Positions 28,522-39,260 are shown, counted from the stretch's first letter. The stretch: 64,000 nucleotides of DNA from Psychromonas hadalis ATCC BAA-638 (GCF_000420245.1 NZ_ATUO01000001.1:1-64000), one strand, 5' to 3'. A program made the numbers and translations. The notes: a model not told the origin generated them from the letters alone.

Positions 28522-30882
28522 ATGAAAACTGAATCAGAGCTGCAACTAACCCTGCCTGTTTTACCACTGCGCGATGTTGTGGTGTACCCACACATGGTCA
28601 TTCCACTGTTTGTTGGCCGTAAAAAATCGATTAACTGTTTAGAAGCTGCCATGGAGCAAGGAAAAAAAGTATTATTAGTGGCGCAAACTGAAGCCTCGTT
28701 AGATGATCCTAAAATGGAAGATCTTTACAGCGTTGGCACTGTGGCAAATATTTTACAACTATTAAAGCTACCCGATGGCACTGTGAAAGTATTGGTAGAA
28801 GGGGTGCAACGTGCACAGCTTATTAACAATATTGAACATAAAGATTATTTCTTTTCGGAAATTGAGTTATTAGAGAGTGAGGATATCGACCCTGAAGAGG
28901 AAGATGCACTGCTGCGCACGGTATTAACGCAGTTTGAATCTTATATTAAACTCAATAAAAAAATTCCACCTGAAGTATTAGCCTCGGTTAATGGTATTGA
29001 TGAAGCTGAGCGTTTAGCAGATACCATTGCGGCGCACATGCCGTTGAGTTTAGGTGACAAACAGACCGCACTTGAGATAACTTCTATTACCGAGCGCTTT
29101 GAATTTTTAATGGCGATGATGGAAAGTGAAGAAGATATCTTAAAAGTTGAAAAACGTATCCGTACCCGCGTTAAAAAACAGATGGAGCGTAGCCAACGTG
29201 AGTATTACCTTAACGAGCAGATGAAAGCAATTCAAAAAGAGTTAGGGGAAACGGAAGAGGGGACCAATGAAAATGATCTACTCGGTAAAAAGATAGCAGA
29301 AGCGGGTATGTCAACGGAAGCCAAAGAGAAAGCAGAAGGGGAACTTAAGAAGTTAAAAATGATGTCTCCAATGTCATCGGAAGCAAGTGTTATCCGCACC
29401 TACATCGAAAGTCTCGTTAATGTCCCGTGGAAAAAACGCTCGCCTGTAAAAAAGAATATTGCTAAAGCGCAAGAGATTTTAGATGCGGATCATTATGGTC
29501 TTGAAAAAGTAAAAGAGCGTATTTTAGAGTATTTAGCGGTGCAAACACGCATCAATAAACTCAAAGGCCCTATTTTGTGTTTAGTGGGTCCTCCGGGCGT
29601 GGGTAAAACTTCTTTAGGACAATCTATTGCGCGCGCTACAGGGCGAAAGTATGTGCGTATGGCACTTGGCGGTATACGTGATGAAGCGGAAATTCGTGGG
29701 CATCGCCGCACCTATATCGGCTCTCTACCGGGTAAGATAGTTCAAAAAATGACCAAAGCAGGGGTTAAAAATCCGCTGTTTTTATTAGATGAGATTGATA
29801 AGATGGCCTCTGATATGCGTGGCGACCCTGCTTCTGCATTGCTAGAGGTGTTAGATCCTGAGCAAAATAGTACTTTTAATGATCACTACCTTGAAGTTGA
29901 TTATGATCTTAGTGATGTGATGTTTGTTGCTACTTCAAACTCGATGAACATTCCAGGCCCACTCTTGGATCGTATGGAGGTGATTCGTCTTTCAGGTTAT
30001 ACCGAAGATGAAAAAATGAATATTGCTAAAGAGCATTTAACCGATAAACAGATTAAACGTAATGGTTTGAAAAACAGTGAGATTAGTATTGATGACAGTG
30101 CCATTATTGGTATTGTTCGTTATTATACTCGCGAGGCTGGCGTACGTGCTTTAGAGCGTGAAATATCTAAAATTTGTCGTAAAGTAGTGAAAAAAATTCT
30201 GCTTAATAAGAAATTGAAAAAAGTAGACGTCACCATTGATAATCTTAAAGATTACCTTGGTGTCCGTCGTTATGACTTTGGCAAAGCAGAAAACGCAAAC
30301 CAAGTTGGCCAAGTAACGGGGCTGGCTTATACCGAAGTTGGTGGTGAGCTATTAACCATTGAAGCGACCTCAATGCCAGGTAAAGGTAAATTGAATTATA
30401 CGGGTTCATTAGGTGATGTGATGAAAGAGTCGATTCAAGCAGCCATGACCGTTGTGCGTTCAAAAGCAGAGCAGTGGCGTATTAATGCTGATTTCCATGA
30501 AAAACGTGATTTGCATGTGCATGTACCAGAAGGTGCAACACCTAAAGATGGTCCAAGTGCGGGTGCTGCTATGTGTACAGTATTAGTGTCTAGCCTTACA
30601 GGTATCCCAGTACGTGCAGATGTTGCGATGACCGGTGAAATTACGTTACGTGGTGAAATATTACCGATTGGTGGTTTGAAAGAGAAGCTATTAGCCGCGC
30701 GCCGTGGCGGTATAAAAACAGTATTAATTCCATTTGAGAATACTCGTGATTTGGAGGACATTCCAGCTAATATCAAAGATCAGCTGGAAATTAAACCCGT
30801 TCGCTGGATCGATGAAGTGTTAGAGCTTGCGCTGACTGAAAGCCTAAAAGGCTTTTCAATTGAAGAAACGAAGAAAAAATAA
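28522..30882 (+). CDS. lon: ATP-dependent protease La (Lon)
   Basis: Homohexameric AAA+ serine protease that degrades misfolded and regulatory proteins. The N-terminal substrate domain begins [20 protein letters not shown]. Walker A is [12 protein letters not shown] near 355 and Walker [11 protein letters not shown] near 420. The proteolytic site has Ser near 679 in [11 protein letters not shown] and Lys near 722 in [10 protein letters not shown], forming the Ser-Lys dyad. It has 786 residues, the usual length. GGGAA precedes the ATG. It is followed by hupB, as in E. coli. Confidence 0.97.
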   Translation: MKTESELQLTLPVLPLRDVVVYPHMVIPLFVGRKKSINCLEAAMEQGKKVLLVAQTEASLDDPKMEDLYSVGTVANILQLLKLPDGTVKVLVEGVQRAQLINNIEHKDYFFSEIELLESEDIDPEEEDALLRTVLTQFESYIKLNKKIPPEVLASVNGIDEAERLADTIAAHMPLSLGDKQTALEITSITERFEFLMAMMESEEDILKVEKRIRTRVKKQMERSQREYYLNEQMKAIQKELGETEEGTNENDLLGKKIAEAGMSTEAKEKAEGELKKLKMMSPMSSEASVIRTYIESLVNVPWKKRSPVKKNIAKAQEILDADHYGLEKVKERILEYLAVQTRINKLKGPILCLVGPPGVGKTSLGQSIARATGRKYVRMALGGIRDEAEIRGHRRTYIGSLPGKIVQKMTKAGVKNPLFLLDEIDKMASDMRGDPASALLEVLDPEQNSTFNDHYLEVDYDLSDVMFVATSNSMNIPGPLLDRMEVIRLSGYTEDEKMNIAKEHLTDKQIKRNGLKNSEISIDDSAIIGIVRYYTREAGVRALEREISKICRKVVKKILLNKKLKKVDVTIDNLKDYLGVRRYDFGKAENANQVGQVTGLAYTEVGGELLTIEATSMPGKGKLNYTGSLGDVMKESIQAAMTVVRSKAEQWRINADFHEKRDLHVHVPEGATPKDGPSAGAAMCTVLVSSLTGIPVRADVAMTGEITLRGEILPIGGLKEKLLAARRGGIKTVLIPFENTRDLEDIPANIKDQLEIKPVRWIDEVLELALTESLKGFSIEETKKK

Positions 30883-31059
30883 AAAAATAGGTGATAAAAC
30901 GCATAAAATAGGGGCTTGTTAGTGAGTTTTTACTAAATTCACTTGCACCTATTCGCATAGCAAAGTAGCCTAACAACCAATATGTTTTAACGTGTGTTCC
31001 TACTACTTTAGACGAAGTTACGGGGTGCACCATAATTATTATAAAATGGGGAATAAAAA

Positions 31060-31335
31060 ATGAACAAAGGTCAACTAATCGATAACATCGCTGAAAGTGC
31101 AGACATCTCTAAAGCAGCAGCTGGTCGCGCATTAGACGCATTCATTGAAAGTGTAACAAGTGCGCTTGTTGAAGGTGATAGTGTATCACTGATTGGTTTT
31201 GGTGCTTTCTCAGTAAAAGATCGCGCAGCACGTACGGGCCGTAACCCACAAACAGGTGCACCAATCGAAATTAAAGCTGCACGAGTACCTGCCTTCAAAG
31301 CGGGCAAATCATTAAAAGATGCAATCAACGCTTAA
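31060..31335 (+). CDS. hupB: Histone-like DNA-binding protein HU (beta type)
   Basis: Small nucleoid protein (91 residues) that bends and compacts DNA as a dimer. The sequence has the HU start [20 protein letters not shown] and the beta-arm signature [20 protein letters not shown], with the intercalating proline in the NPQTG tip. It sits between lon and ppiD, the position of hupB. GGGGAATAAAAA precedes the ATG, and a terminator follows. Confidence 0.96.
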   Translation: MNKGQLIDNIAESADISKAAAGRALDAFIESVTSALVEGDSVSLIGFGAFSVKDRAARTGRNPQTGAPIEIKAARVPAFKAGKSLKDAINA

Positions 31336-31360
31336 TTCGTTGTTTGCTCGACAATGTAGT

Positions 31361-31387
31361 AAGCGCGTCACTTGATGCGCTTTTTTT
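31361..31387 (+). terminator. Terminator after hupB
   Basis: AAGCGCGTCA (31361-31370) pairs with TGATGCGCTT (31373-31382) through a G-U pair, allowing a small apical loop, followed by a T run. Confidence 0.85.
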
Positions 31388-31555
31388 GTTTTAAGCCGAG
31401 TGTAATATTTTACATTTAGACGGATTAAAACAGCTCAGTGCATATGGACATGTACTGATTTAAATAAGTAACTATTTAATCTCCTTTAAAATTTAAAGTT
31501 GTTTTTGGCACAATGTTTTGAAAATAGTTACTTAATAACAGATAGAGAAAAAATT

Positions 31556-33454
31556 ATGTTAGAGAAAATGCGCGAAGGCTCACAAGGGATTGCTGCTAAA
31601 ATTATATTAATTGTGATTATCTTATCGTTTGCTTTAGCGGGCGTGAGCGGTTATTTAGGTGGTAGCAATGTCGCGGTTGCGGTTATTGTTAATAATCAAG
31701 AGATCACACAAGCAAGTGTAGATCAAGCTTATCAAAATGAACGTTCTCGTTTACAACAGCAATATGGTGAGCAATTTGAAATATTAGCTTCCAATCCTAA
31801 TTTTGCACAGCAGGTACGAGCACAAGCAACACAAGGTTTAATTTCTGATACATTGATTGCACAAGCGATTAATGAGATGGGATTACGTGTTGGTGATGAA
31901 CAGATCAAAAATGAAATTCGTAATATGACAGAATTTCAACTTGATGGTAAATTCAACAATGAACAATACTTAGCGGTGTTACGCCGTGCAAGTTATACCC
32001 CAGCACAGTTTAGTCAAAGCTTAAAAAGTGATTTAGCGCGTCGTCAACTGTTACAGATGTTAGTGGGCAGTGAATTTGTATTACCCACAGAGGTTGATAT
32101 TGCAAACCAGTTACAGGCTCAACAACGCGTTGCTAAAGTATTAACAGTAAGCGCTTCTGATTTTGAAGATGTTGCTCCTGTAACAGATGCAGAGATTAGC
32201 GAGTATTACCAAAATAATAGCGCACGATTTCAAGCTGCAGAGCAAGTCAGTGTTAATTATGTCTTGTTAGATGGCAGCACATTAGTTGACCAAGTCAGCA
32301 TTACAGATGCTGAAATTGAAGCATATTATGAGTCGCATCAATCTGATTATCAACGTGCTGAGCGTCGTAAAGTTGCACATATTTTAGTGCAGGGAGTCAC
32401 ACCTGAAGCGAAGCAAAAAGCAGAAATGATGCTTGCTGAGCTTAATGAGGGTGCAGATTTTTCTTTATTAGCAACAGAAAAATCAGACGATACTTACTCT
32501 GCTAAAAATAGTGGGGAATTAGATTGGTTTGAAGCGGGTGTGATGGATCCTGCTTTTGATAAAGCGTCTTTTGAGTTAACTAAAGTAGCACCTGTTTCAA
32601 TGGTTGTTGAATCGCAGTTTGGTTATCATATTATTAAATTAGTTGATATCGAAGCAAGCGAAGCATTACCATTGAGTGATGTTAAAGTACGTGTTGAAAC
32701 TGCGTTGCAAAAAGAGAAAACCAATGAATTTTATTACGAACTTTATCAGAGCTTAAGTGAAGTTGCTTTTGAGTCGCCTGATAACCTTGAAGAAGCTGCG
32801 GGCGCTGTCTCTGTTGAAGTACAACATAGTGAGCTGTTTAACGCTAATAATGCACCACAAGTGCTCGCAAGTAGAGCGGTATTGCAAACACTATTTGATC
32901 AAAATTTTCGTGAAGAGGGTATGAACTCTGAACTGATTGAACTGTCTGAAAACAAAGCCATTGTTGTACGCGTGAATGAATACAAGCAAGCAACGGTAAA
33001 ACCGCTAACTGAAGTTACTGCGCAGATTAAAGCGCAACTAAGCGCACAAAAATCACGTGATTTAGCTCAGCAATTTGTGAAATCAGTCATGGTTAAACTT
33101 GAGAACAAAGAATCAATTGAAGCTGAACTTACAGAAAAAGATCTCGCCTTTAGTGCAGATCTGACTTTTGCGCGTTATACACGCGAATATGACTATCAAG
33201 TGATTCAGAAATTGTTCAAACTGGTGAAACCTGCTGAAGGTGAAGTTTCTCGCCAATGGGTTACTGCTAGTACAGGTGACTTTGCAATTATTGAACTTTC
33301 AAAAGTAATTGAAGTTGATGCAAGTGCAGATAATAGTGAAGCGAAAGCACAAATTAAAAACATGTTAGCGCGTTCAACCTCAGATGAAACCTATCAAGCA
33401 TTAGTGGCTCAATTAATTGCCAATGCAGAGATTAAATATCCTGTTGCTAATTAA
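31556..33454 (+). CDS. ppiD: Periplasmic folding factor PpiD
   Basis: Inner-membrane-anchored chaperone that meets proteins leaving the Sec channel. The true start is taken as ATG 31556 (MLEKMREGSQG), which matches the family and leaves a single membrane helix at about 14-36. An in-frame ATG at 31499 would add an unlikely 19 residues. SurA-like N-terminal region at about 40-200, one parvulin-type domain at about 265-370 (RRKVAHILVQG and SQFGYHIIKLVDIE), then a C-terminal region. It has 632 residues against 623 in E. coli. Confidence 0.93.
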   Translation: MLEKMREGSQGIAAKIILIVIILSFALAGVSGYLGGSNVAVAVIVNNQEITQASVDQAYQNERSRLQQQYGEQFEILASNPNFAQQVRAQATQGLISDTLIAQAINEMGLRVGDEQIKNEIRNMTEFQLDGKFNNEQYLAVLRRASYTPAQFSQSLKSDLARRQLLQMLVGSEFVLPTEVDIANQLQAQQRVAKVLTVSASDFEDVAPVTDAEISEYYQNNSARFQAAEQVSVNYVLLDGSTLVDQVSITDAEIEAYYESHQSDYQRAERRKVAHILVQGVTPEAKQKAEMMLAELNEGADFSLLATEKSDDTYSAKNSGELDWFEAGVMDPAFDKASFELTKVAPVSMVVESQFGYHIIKLVDIEASEALPLSDVKVRVETALQKEKTNEFYYELYQSLSEVAFESPDNLEEAAGAVSVEVQHSELFNANNAPQVLASRAVLQTLFDQNFREEGMNSELIELSENKAIVVRVNEYKQATVKPLTEVTAQIKAQLSAQKSRDLAQQFVKSVMVKLENKESIEAELTEKDLAFSADLTFARYTREYDYQVIQKLFKLVKPAEGEVSRQWVTASTGDFAIIELSKVIEVDASADNSEAKAQIKNMLARSTSDETYQALVAQLIANAEIKYPVAN

Positions 33455-33483
33455 CTTTTAGCTGTTATTTAAGATGATACTGA

Positions 33484-33508
33484 GGCGACTATTTTAGTCG
33501 CCTTTTTT
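33484..33508 (+). terminator. Terminator after ppiD
   Basis: GGCGAC (33484-33489) and GTCGCC (33497-33502) form a stem with a 7-nt loop, followed by six T residues. Confidence 0.9.
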
Positions 33509-33615
33509 GTAACTAGTGCCTTTGGACTTAAATTCGATCACTATTACCCGTAAAAAACTTTTAAAAATAGTGGGTTATTTTTAAAAGTAATTACTGTTAT
33601 TTAAGTCTGTTGCCA

Positions 33616-35016
33616 CTAGTGAAAATTATTAATATATAAGAAACCTTCAGTATGTGGAAAACCACCACGAATAGAAAATGTATTATTGTTGGTCTCCTCT
33701 TCATTTAACAGCAATGCCTCACGTGCATTAATAAATGCAGAATAATCAGCGCGATTCGGGTAAGCTTTTAAATAGAGTGCGACAGCGCCTGCTACATGTG
33801 GCGAAGCCATGGATGTGCCACTGATTGTCTCATATTTGTTATCTTTCCAAGTGGAGAGAATGCCCATGCCGGGTGCTGAAATAGCAACAGGAAAAGAGTT
33901 ATGTTGATGGCCCAATATTGTGCTTTTATTCCCCCAGTTGGACCATGATGGCCAACCAAATTGTCCAGTAACGTTACCATTGCTATCAGTTACTCTACCA
34001 ATGGCTGAAACTGCGATGCTACTATCATCATAAGATGCGGGTTTTTTGGTGCTTGCGTCAACGCCTTCATTACCAGCTGCAACCACGAAGACTGCGCCGT
34101 GCTGTGTTGCACGACAGATTGCTTCATGGTAGCTATCTTTTCCTTGGTATGAGTCTGCGGAGCAAATACCACTTTTACTACCATTACCACCTATAGACAT
34201 ATTAACAACATAAGCAACATGCATATCTGCCATATAAGCTGCCATTTTATCAATGCCACTAATAATACCTGAGGTGTAACCTGAGCCACGACTATCGAGT
34301 ACTTTCACTGCATGTAAGATAACTTCAGGCGCTACACCTATTACGCCAAAGGCATTGTTTTCCGCTCCTACTGTTCCTGCCACGTGTGTGCCGTGGCCGT
34401 TATCATCATCCCAAGCTTCTCGGCAGCTACTTTTTTTACCTTTGCCTTGGCAAGAAATGGTTGTAAAACCTACTCCTAAGTTTTGTAAGTCTTCATGGTT
34501 AGAATCAATACCTGTATCAATAATAAACAGATGGATTCCTTCTGCCTTGTTATCTGCTGCAAGCCCTATTCTTTCAATACCCCATGGTGTCTGTTGCGTT
34601 GACTCTTCACTCGGTGTAATCCCACAACCCGGTCCTGTTGGATTATCTGTACAGCGTGGCGCTTTAAGTGTTTTATTTGGTCGCAAAGGGAAATGCTGTA
34701 GCTTATCTACTTCAATATATTTAATGCGTGGGTCATTACTTAGTGTGGCTAATCGCTTATGTGATAAATTTGTTGAGAAACCATAAAGTACATTACCAAA
34801 GCTATGTTTGGCTTTTAAGCCCATAGAGAGTGCAATATTGGAAGCTTGATTACGCTTGTTTTTTCCTTTATCAATGTTGTAATTATCATTGAGCACTACA
34901 ATCACTTTAATTTTGTTATCTAAAAGTTTTGAGTTATCCGAAAATAAACTGGGCGAGGCGATAAGCATTAAAAGTAGCAGAAAAAAGGGCCGTATATAAG
35001 GAAGGTAAATAGACAT
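33616..35016 (-). CDS. Secreted subtilisin-like serine protease (S8)
   Basis: Exported protease of 466 residues. A signal peptide covers about residues 1-26, then an inhibitor I9-like propeptide (about 35-108, including VDKLQHF at its end), then the peptidase S8 domain. The catalytic triad is complete: Asp167 in IIDTGIDSNHED, His208 in NGHGTHVAG and Ser402 in SGTSMASPHVAG, with the oxyanion Asn316 in AAGNEG. Cysteines near 122, 131, 189 and 198 may form disulfides. GGAGAAAG precedes the ATG. It stands alone and probably degrades extracellular protein for nutrition. Confidence 0.93.
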   Translation of the reverse strand: MSIYLPYIRPFFLLLLMLIASPSLFSDNSKLLDNKIKVIVVLNDNYNIDKGKNKRNQASNIALSMGLKAKHSFGNVLYGFSTNLSHKRLATLSNDPRIKYIEVDKLQHFPLRPNKTLKAPRCTDNPTGPGCGITPSEESTQQTPWGIERIGLAADNKAEGIHLFIIDTGIDSNHEDLQNLGVGFTTISCQGKGKKSSCREAWDDDNGHGTHVAGTVGAENNAFGVIGVAPEVILHAVKVLDSRGSGYTSGIISGIDKMAAYMADMHVAYVVNMSIGGNGSKSGICSADSYQGKDSYHEAICRATQHGAVFVVAAGNEGVDASTKKPASYDDSSIAVSAIGRVTDSNGNVTGQFGWPSWSNWGNKSTILGHQHNSFPVAISAPGMGILSTWKDNKYETISGTSMASPHVAGAVALYLKAYPNRADYSAFINAREALLLNEEETNNNTFSIRGGFPHTEGFLYINNFH

Positions 35017-35211
35017 GTTCTTTCTCCTGTTTATTAAAAATTAGATTTATGAACCGCACCCTCAAGTATAGTATTGCAGTTGACCATTACAGTAATATTT
35101 TTTTTGACTAATAAAGTATTTGCTTATTCATCAGTAATCTATTAACTGGCAATAAATTTTATTCGTTCTAAGCTCTGCTTAGGAATTGGTTTATAGATCA
35201 GGGGTAAAAAT

Positions 35212-37092
35212 ATGAAAGTTGCGGTTAAAGTTGTATTAGTTTCTTCGCTGGTACTTATTATTGCGATTAGTTCACTCTCTCTTTTTCAATATAAAGCGAT
35301 AACAAGTACGTTGCGACAACAATCAAGTAATGCGATTGAGGAATCTAGTGATGCGCTTGCTCAGCAAATTACTAATTGGCTTAATGGTAAATTAGAGATC
35401 ATTGATTTGATGTCACAGGTGATAGATGCTGATTTTAATGCATCAATGATTCAAAAAACATTTAATAGCCCGTTATTAAAAAAGAATTTTGTACTTATCT
35501 TTGGTGGTTTAGCCACTGATGGTAAAGCGATAACAAATGATCCCTCTTGGAATCCTGAAAATTGGGATGCGCGGAAAAGACCTTGGTATGATTTGGCTAA
35601 ATCATCTGATCTTGCAAAAATCACAGAGCCATATGAAGATTCGGTGACCAAAGATATTTTAATCTCTGTGGCTGCTAATTTAACGGATAATGGTAAGTTT
35701 ATGGGGGCATTCGGGGGGGATTTAAGTCTTAAAACAGTGTCTGATTCACTTAATACACTCACCTTTAATGACGCCGGTTATGCTTTTTTAGTTACTAAAA
35801 GTGGCAATATTATTAGCCACCCAGACGGTAATTATAATGGTAAAAATTACAGTCAGCTGTTTGCTGGTAAAGCACTGACATTAGATAAACATATTCAAGA
35901 GGTCTCTGTAAATGGTAAGACTTTATGGGTTAGTTTTACCGCATTAAAAAATCTACGTGGTATGGCGTGGTATATCGGTGTTGTCGTTGATGAAAGCATT
36001 GTCATGAAAGATGCTAATGCGATGGGATTACAAACCTTAGCGGGTGTGATCATCAGCCTCCTGATTAGTATTATTGCATTAAGTGCGGTAATGAAAAAAA
36101 TACTACAACCAATTGGTCTGTTATCTGAGTCTTTGGTTGAGATTAATAGTGGCAACGGGGACTTGACTAAACGATTACCCATTATTTCTCGTGATGAGTT
36201 TGGTGATGTTGCTGAGCAATTTAATATTTTCGTGGGAAATTTACAGGTTATTATTTCCAAAGTAAAAAACCTTGCTTCTGAAGTGGATCAAAGTACAGAA
36301 TTAGTCAGTACTGAATCTGAAAAAGCGTCTAGAGAATTAGATCAACAACTCACTGAGCTTGACCAGCTGGCAACGGCGATGAACCAGATGGCTTCAAGTG
36401 CGGTTGAAGTAGCAAGTAATGCTCAAGCTGCTGCGCAATCTGCCACCACGGCAGATCAAGAAACAGCAACGGGTGTTGCTATTGTTTCTAATGCAACAGA
36501 TTCCATTAATAAACTAGCGATACAGATGGAAAAAGCGGTTGACTCTGTCGTTGAATTGGCTAATTTTAGTAATAATATCGAATCTATTTTAACGGTTATT
36601 ACCGCTATCGCAGAGCAAACGAACTTACTAGCACTTAATGCGGCCATTGAAGCTGCACGTGCGGGTGAATCAGGTCGTGGTTTTGCAGTTGTTGCTGATG
36701 AAGTACGCTCTCTTGCATCTCGTACCCAAGAGTCAACCAGTGAAATCCGTTCTATGATTGAGCAGTTACAAGCAGGGGTACGCAAGGCTGAAACGAATAT
36801 TAAAGAGAGCCGTGAAGTCGCGATAACCACCTCCGAAGAGGCGAGTAAAGCGAATGAAGCGTTAGAAATTATTCGCACTGCAATCGTGCAAATTAGTGAT
36901 ATGAATTTACAAATTGCAGCCGCAGCTGAACAACAATCTGCGACTTCAGAGGAGATAAATCGCAATACCACTAATATTCGAGATATCAGTCAAAATGTTT
37001 CTAACGGAGCGCAGCAACAGGTAAAATATGCGCAATTAATGAAACAGCAGGTAGCAGATCAAGATACTCAACTTAATAAATTTAAAGTGTAA
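35212..37092 (+). CDS. Methyl-accepting chemotaxis protein with dCache sensor
   Basis: Chemoreceptor of 626 residues. The first membrane segment is at about 5-27. A large periplasmic dCache_1 domain follows (about 35-270), including the motif [11 protein letters not shown] near 123 and the [12 protein letters not shown] stretch typical of amine- or amino-acid-binding Cache domains. A second membrane segment lies at about 273-295, then HAMP (about 297-350), then the signalling domain with [20 protein letters not shown] and [15 protein letters not shown] near 465-505. AGGGG precedes the ATG. It ends immediately against the stop of the convergent next gene. Confidence 0.95.
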   Translation: MKVAVKVVLVSSLVLIIAISSLSLFQYKAITSTLRQQSSNAIEESSDALAQQITNWLNGKLEIIDLMSQVIDADFNASMIQKTFNSPLLKKNFVLIFGGLATDGKAITNDPSWNPENWDARKRPWYDLAKSSDLAKITEPYEDSVTKDILISVAANLTDNGKFMGAFGGDLSLKTVSDSLNTLTFNDAGYAFLVTKSGNIISHPDGNYNGKNYSQLFAGKALTLDKHIQEVSVNGKTLWVSFTALKNLRGMAWYIGVVVDESIVMKDANAMGLQTLAGVIISLLISIIALSAVMKKILQPIGLLSESLVEINSGNGDLTKRLPIISRDEFGDVAEQFNIFVGNLQVIISKVKNLASEVDQSTELVSTESEKASRELDQQLTELDQLATAMNQMASSAVEVASNAQAAAQSATTADQETATGVAIVSNATDSINKLAIQMEKAVDSVVELANFSNNIESILTVITAIAEQTNLLALNAAIEAARAGESGRGFAVVADEVRSLASRTQESTSEIRSMIEQLQAGVRKAETNIKESREVAITTSEEASKANEALEIIRTAIVQISDMNLQIAAAAEQQSATSEEINRNTTNIRDISQNVSNGAQQQVKYAQLMKQQVADQDTQLNKFKV

Positions 37093-37497
37093 TTAGCTTT
37101 GAATAAGATAAAACTCAAAGATCTCTTGTTGCTCCGCAGCCTCCACAATCGCTTTGATCATTAAAGCAAAGCCGGCAGGTTGTGGGCGTTTTTTTCTTAT
37201 CTTTTGCCACAGTGTAACTTCGGGTGTTTCTGACTCAACAAACTGTTTTAAATTGGCAATATCATCGTTATTAAAACGAAACAGTTGTGCGTCATAACGG
37301 TGTGTTTCGGGGTTAACTGCTAGCCATTCATAATTTTGCTCAAATAATACTTTTTGCTGATCGTAGGCGATATAAAGTGTTTCACCAATCCCTGTTATTG
37401 CAGGTATATCAGTTAATTCAAAAGCGGAGTATTCACCTGTTTCATCATTTGGTAACGCGTAAATGATATTGTCATTATTGGTAATATAGCGTTGCAT
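37093..37497 (-). CDS. Hypothetical protein, 134 aa
   Basis: A soluble protein, MQRYITNNDNIIYALPNDET at the start and EFYLIQS at the end, with no signal peptide or membrane segment. AGGATAAAC precedes the ATG at a good distance, and codon use matches neighbours. Its stop abuts the stop of the upstream chemoreceptor gene (37092/37093). I do not recognise the family. It has a repeated acidic surface pattern and an RKKRPQPAGFALMIKAIVEA stretch. No function assigned. Confidence 0.75.
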   Translation of the reverse strand: MQRYITNNDNIIYALPNDETGEYSAFELTDIPAITGIGETLYIAYDQQKVLFEQNYEWLAVNPETHRYDAQLFRFNNDDIANLKQFVESETPEVTLWQKIRKKRPQPAGFALMIKAIVEAAEQQEIFEFYLIQS

Positions 37498-37597
37498 ATG
37501 TTTATCCTAAAAACTTTGCAGAAAGGTTAGATCATAACAGTTAGTGCCCATGTTACAATTACTTCATTGAAGATTTAAAACAACTTTAGAGGTTATT

Positions 37598-37876
37598 ATG
37601 GCTAGAACTGTTGCCGCATTACACATTTTGGTAAAGCACAAAGAGCAAGCTGAAGACATTCTTGCACAGCTTAAAAAAGGAGCAAAGTTTCAAACCCTTG
37701 CAAAAAAACACTCCAACTGTCCATCGGGAAAAAAGGGGGGGGATTTAGGTGAATTTAAAAAGGGACAAATGGTACCCGCTTTTGATAAAGCTTGCTTTAC
37801 GGGTGAGATTTTAACGCCATTATTAGTAAAAACAAAACATGGCTGGCATGTGCTAAAGGTACTTTACAGGACCTGA
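37598..37876 (+). CDS. ppiC: Peptidyl-prolyl isomerase C (parvulin), with a replaced 3' end
   Basis: Single-domain parvulin of 92 residues, cytosolic, very close in length and motifs to E. coli Ppi[37 protein letters not shown] and AFDKACF. AGAGGTT precedes the ATG. The last seven codons (K-V-L-Y-R-T-stop, 37856-37876) appear to have been supplied by an inserted segment. A second, differently spelled copy of the same codons lies at 39230-39250, beyond the insert. Confidence 0.95.
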   Translation: MARTVAALHILVKHKEQAEDILAQLKKGAKFQTLAKKHSNCPSGKKGGDLGEFKKGQMVPAFDKACFTGEILTPLLVKTKHGWHVLKVLYRT

Positions 37877-39240
37877 TTAACACTTCTTAACTATCAACTT
37901 CTTGAATTATATTTATTAATTTGAATTTCACACTGAAACACAGCATATTAAACAAATCTAAAAAAAAGGAATTGATATGCTGTTGTATGAACCTACAGAT
38001 AATAGAAAACTGAATATCAGCTATTCATTAGCCAATTTGACTGACTCAACAAGCAGGTTACAGACAGGGATTACGGATAACTTTGCAACAATGTCATTGT
38101 CTAAGCTAATCGGTGGCGGTATTAAGTCTATAGATGAACTGAATGCTGCTGAGCAGTGTTTACGAGCACTGATCTTTCATGAAACTGTTGTACGACAGTC
38201 TCCATGTGTCACAGTGGACAATTTATTTTCACCTGAATTGGAGCTGGATAAGTCTCCAGTACATTTATCTGACTATCTAGGAACTGACATCATCAAGCAC
38301 TATGTCGGTAATATTAACAATCTCAGAGGCTTCACTGACGAGAAACAGGCAATGGCCGAAATTTCTCGAAGAAATGAAAAGAATAAGCAAAAAAAGGAAT
38401 TACATCGAAAACATGGATTTACTGAACCAGTATTTTCTTATTCATCTGATAGCTGCCCATTAGGGTACGTAGCTAACAACATAACTGATTACACAAGATC
38501 TTGTTTTGCGAAAGACTTAAGTCTTCAATCTAGATTTATACTTCCAATCGCTCAAACCAAGCTATCCTCTTATATTTCATATCCATTTCTGTTGAATAAC
38601 TTTGAAAATACAGCTCTGAACCAAGAAAAGGTATATCAAGCAAAAGAGTTTTTTGGCTCTATTGATGATGTGTGGAAGTTATATAATGAGAAGCTAAGAA
38701 ACCAAATCGAATTTTCAACACCAGTATTTTTGAATATTGTTTTAACTAGAGCATCGAACAAAGATGACATTGGTAGAGTGATTCTTGAATTGCGAGATGA
38801 GTACAGAGGTGCTAGAGCAGAGCTTTGGAGACATTTTGATAATGCTGATGAGTGTGATTCTAAGGACATTCTTATAGACATCGAGGATATAACTAAACGG
38901 ATATTTAATGAGTCATTGCTTTCAAGTTCTAACATGAAACTCGTTGCATCTCTTGATAACAGGAAGAGATTTGTTTCTTACTTGACTGCTGGAGCTATAC
39001 TTTTCAGTGTGGCTGACGCTGGTACTGCAATGGCAATACTTGCTCTTACGAATGCATATTTGAATAGTTTAACTGTTGGAAATTCAATGAATATGACGGC
39101 AGCACGCCTGACGGTTCAACATATACAGCAACTGAATCAGGAAGGACTTTTTACTAAGTTCTTCACACCTCAAGAAATACGCGATATTGAATGTTCATTA
39201 AGAAATTATAGTTAAATGAACATATTACGAAGGTACTTTA
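37856..39240 (+). mobile_element. Putative integrated element at the 3' end of ppiC
   Basis: An identical 11-bp sequence AAGGTACTTTA occurs at 37856-37866 (inside ppiC) and 39230-39240, 1374 bp apart. After the first copy the frame reads TAC AGG ACC TGA, after the second TAT CGC ACT TAG; both encode Y-R-T-stop. This is what integration into the end of a gene with restoration of its reading frame leaves behind. The segment holds one gene with Arg codon use unlike its surroundings and no recombinase. The type of element is not known; homologous replacement is an alternative. Confidence 0.7.
37977..39215 (+). CDS. Unknown cargo protein of the ppiC insert (412 aa)
   Basis: No family recognised. 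The protein starts MLLYEPTDNRKLNISYSLAN. It is mainly hydrophilic, with one hydrophobic stretch near residues 340-370 (YLTAGAILFSVADAGTAMAI), and a segment FLNIVLTRASNKDDIGRVIL followed by ELRDEYRGARAELW near 255-290. Of 23 arginine codons that I counted, 13 are AGA, 2 AGG, 5 CGA, 2 CGC, 1 CGG and none CGT, whereas tig, hupB and lon nearby use mostly CGT. AAGGAA precedes the ATG. Foreign origin is well supported. A defence or stress role would be a guess from its isolated mobile context. Confidence 0.85.
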   Translation: MLLYEPTDNRKLNISYSLANLTDSTSRLQTGITDNFATMSLSKLIGGGIKSIDELNAAEQCLRALIFHETVVRQSPCVTVDNLFSPELELDKSPVHLSDYLGTDIIKHYVGNINNLRGFTDEKQAMAEISRRNEKNKQKKELHRKHGFTEPVFSYSSDSCPLGYVANNITDYTRSCFAKDLSLQSRFILPIAQTKLSSYISYPFLLNNFENTALNQEKVYQAKEFFGSIDDVWKLYNEKLRNQIEFSTPVFLNIVLTRASNKDDIGRVILELRDEYRGARAELWRHFDNADECDSKDILIDIEDITKRIFNESLLSSSNMKLVASLDNRKRFVSYLTAGAILFSVADAGTAMAILALTNAYLNSLTVGNSMNMTAARLTVQHIQQLNQEGLFTKFFTPQEIRDIECSLRNYS

Positions 39241-39250
39241 TCGCACTTAG
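39221..39250 (+). pseudogene. ppiC: Displaced original 3' end of ppiC
   Basis: Thirty bases reading H-I-T-K-V-L-Y-R-T-stop, matching the C-terminus of PpiC proteins (ours H-V-L-K-V-L-Y-R-T). It has no start of its own. Its TAG overlaps the AGGAG ribosome site of the next gene, implying that ppiC and that gene were once 10 bp apart. Confidence 0.75.
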
Positions 39251-39260
39251 GAGAACATTT

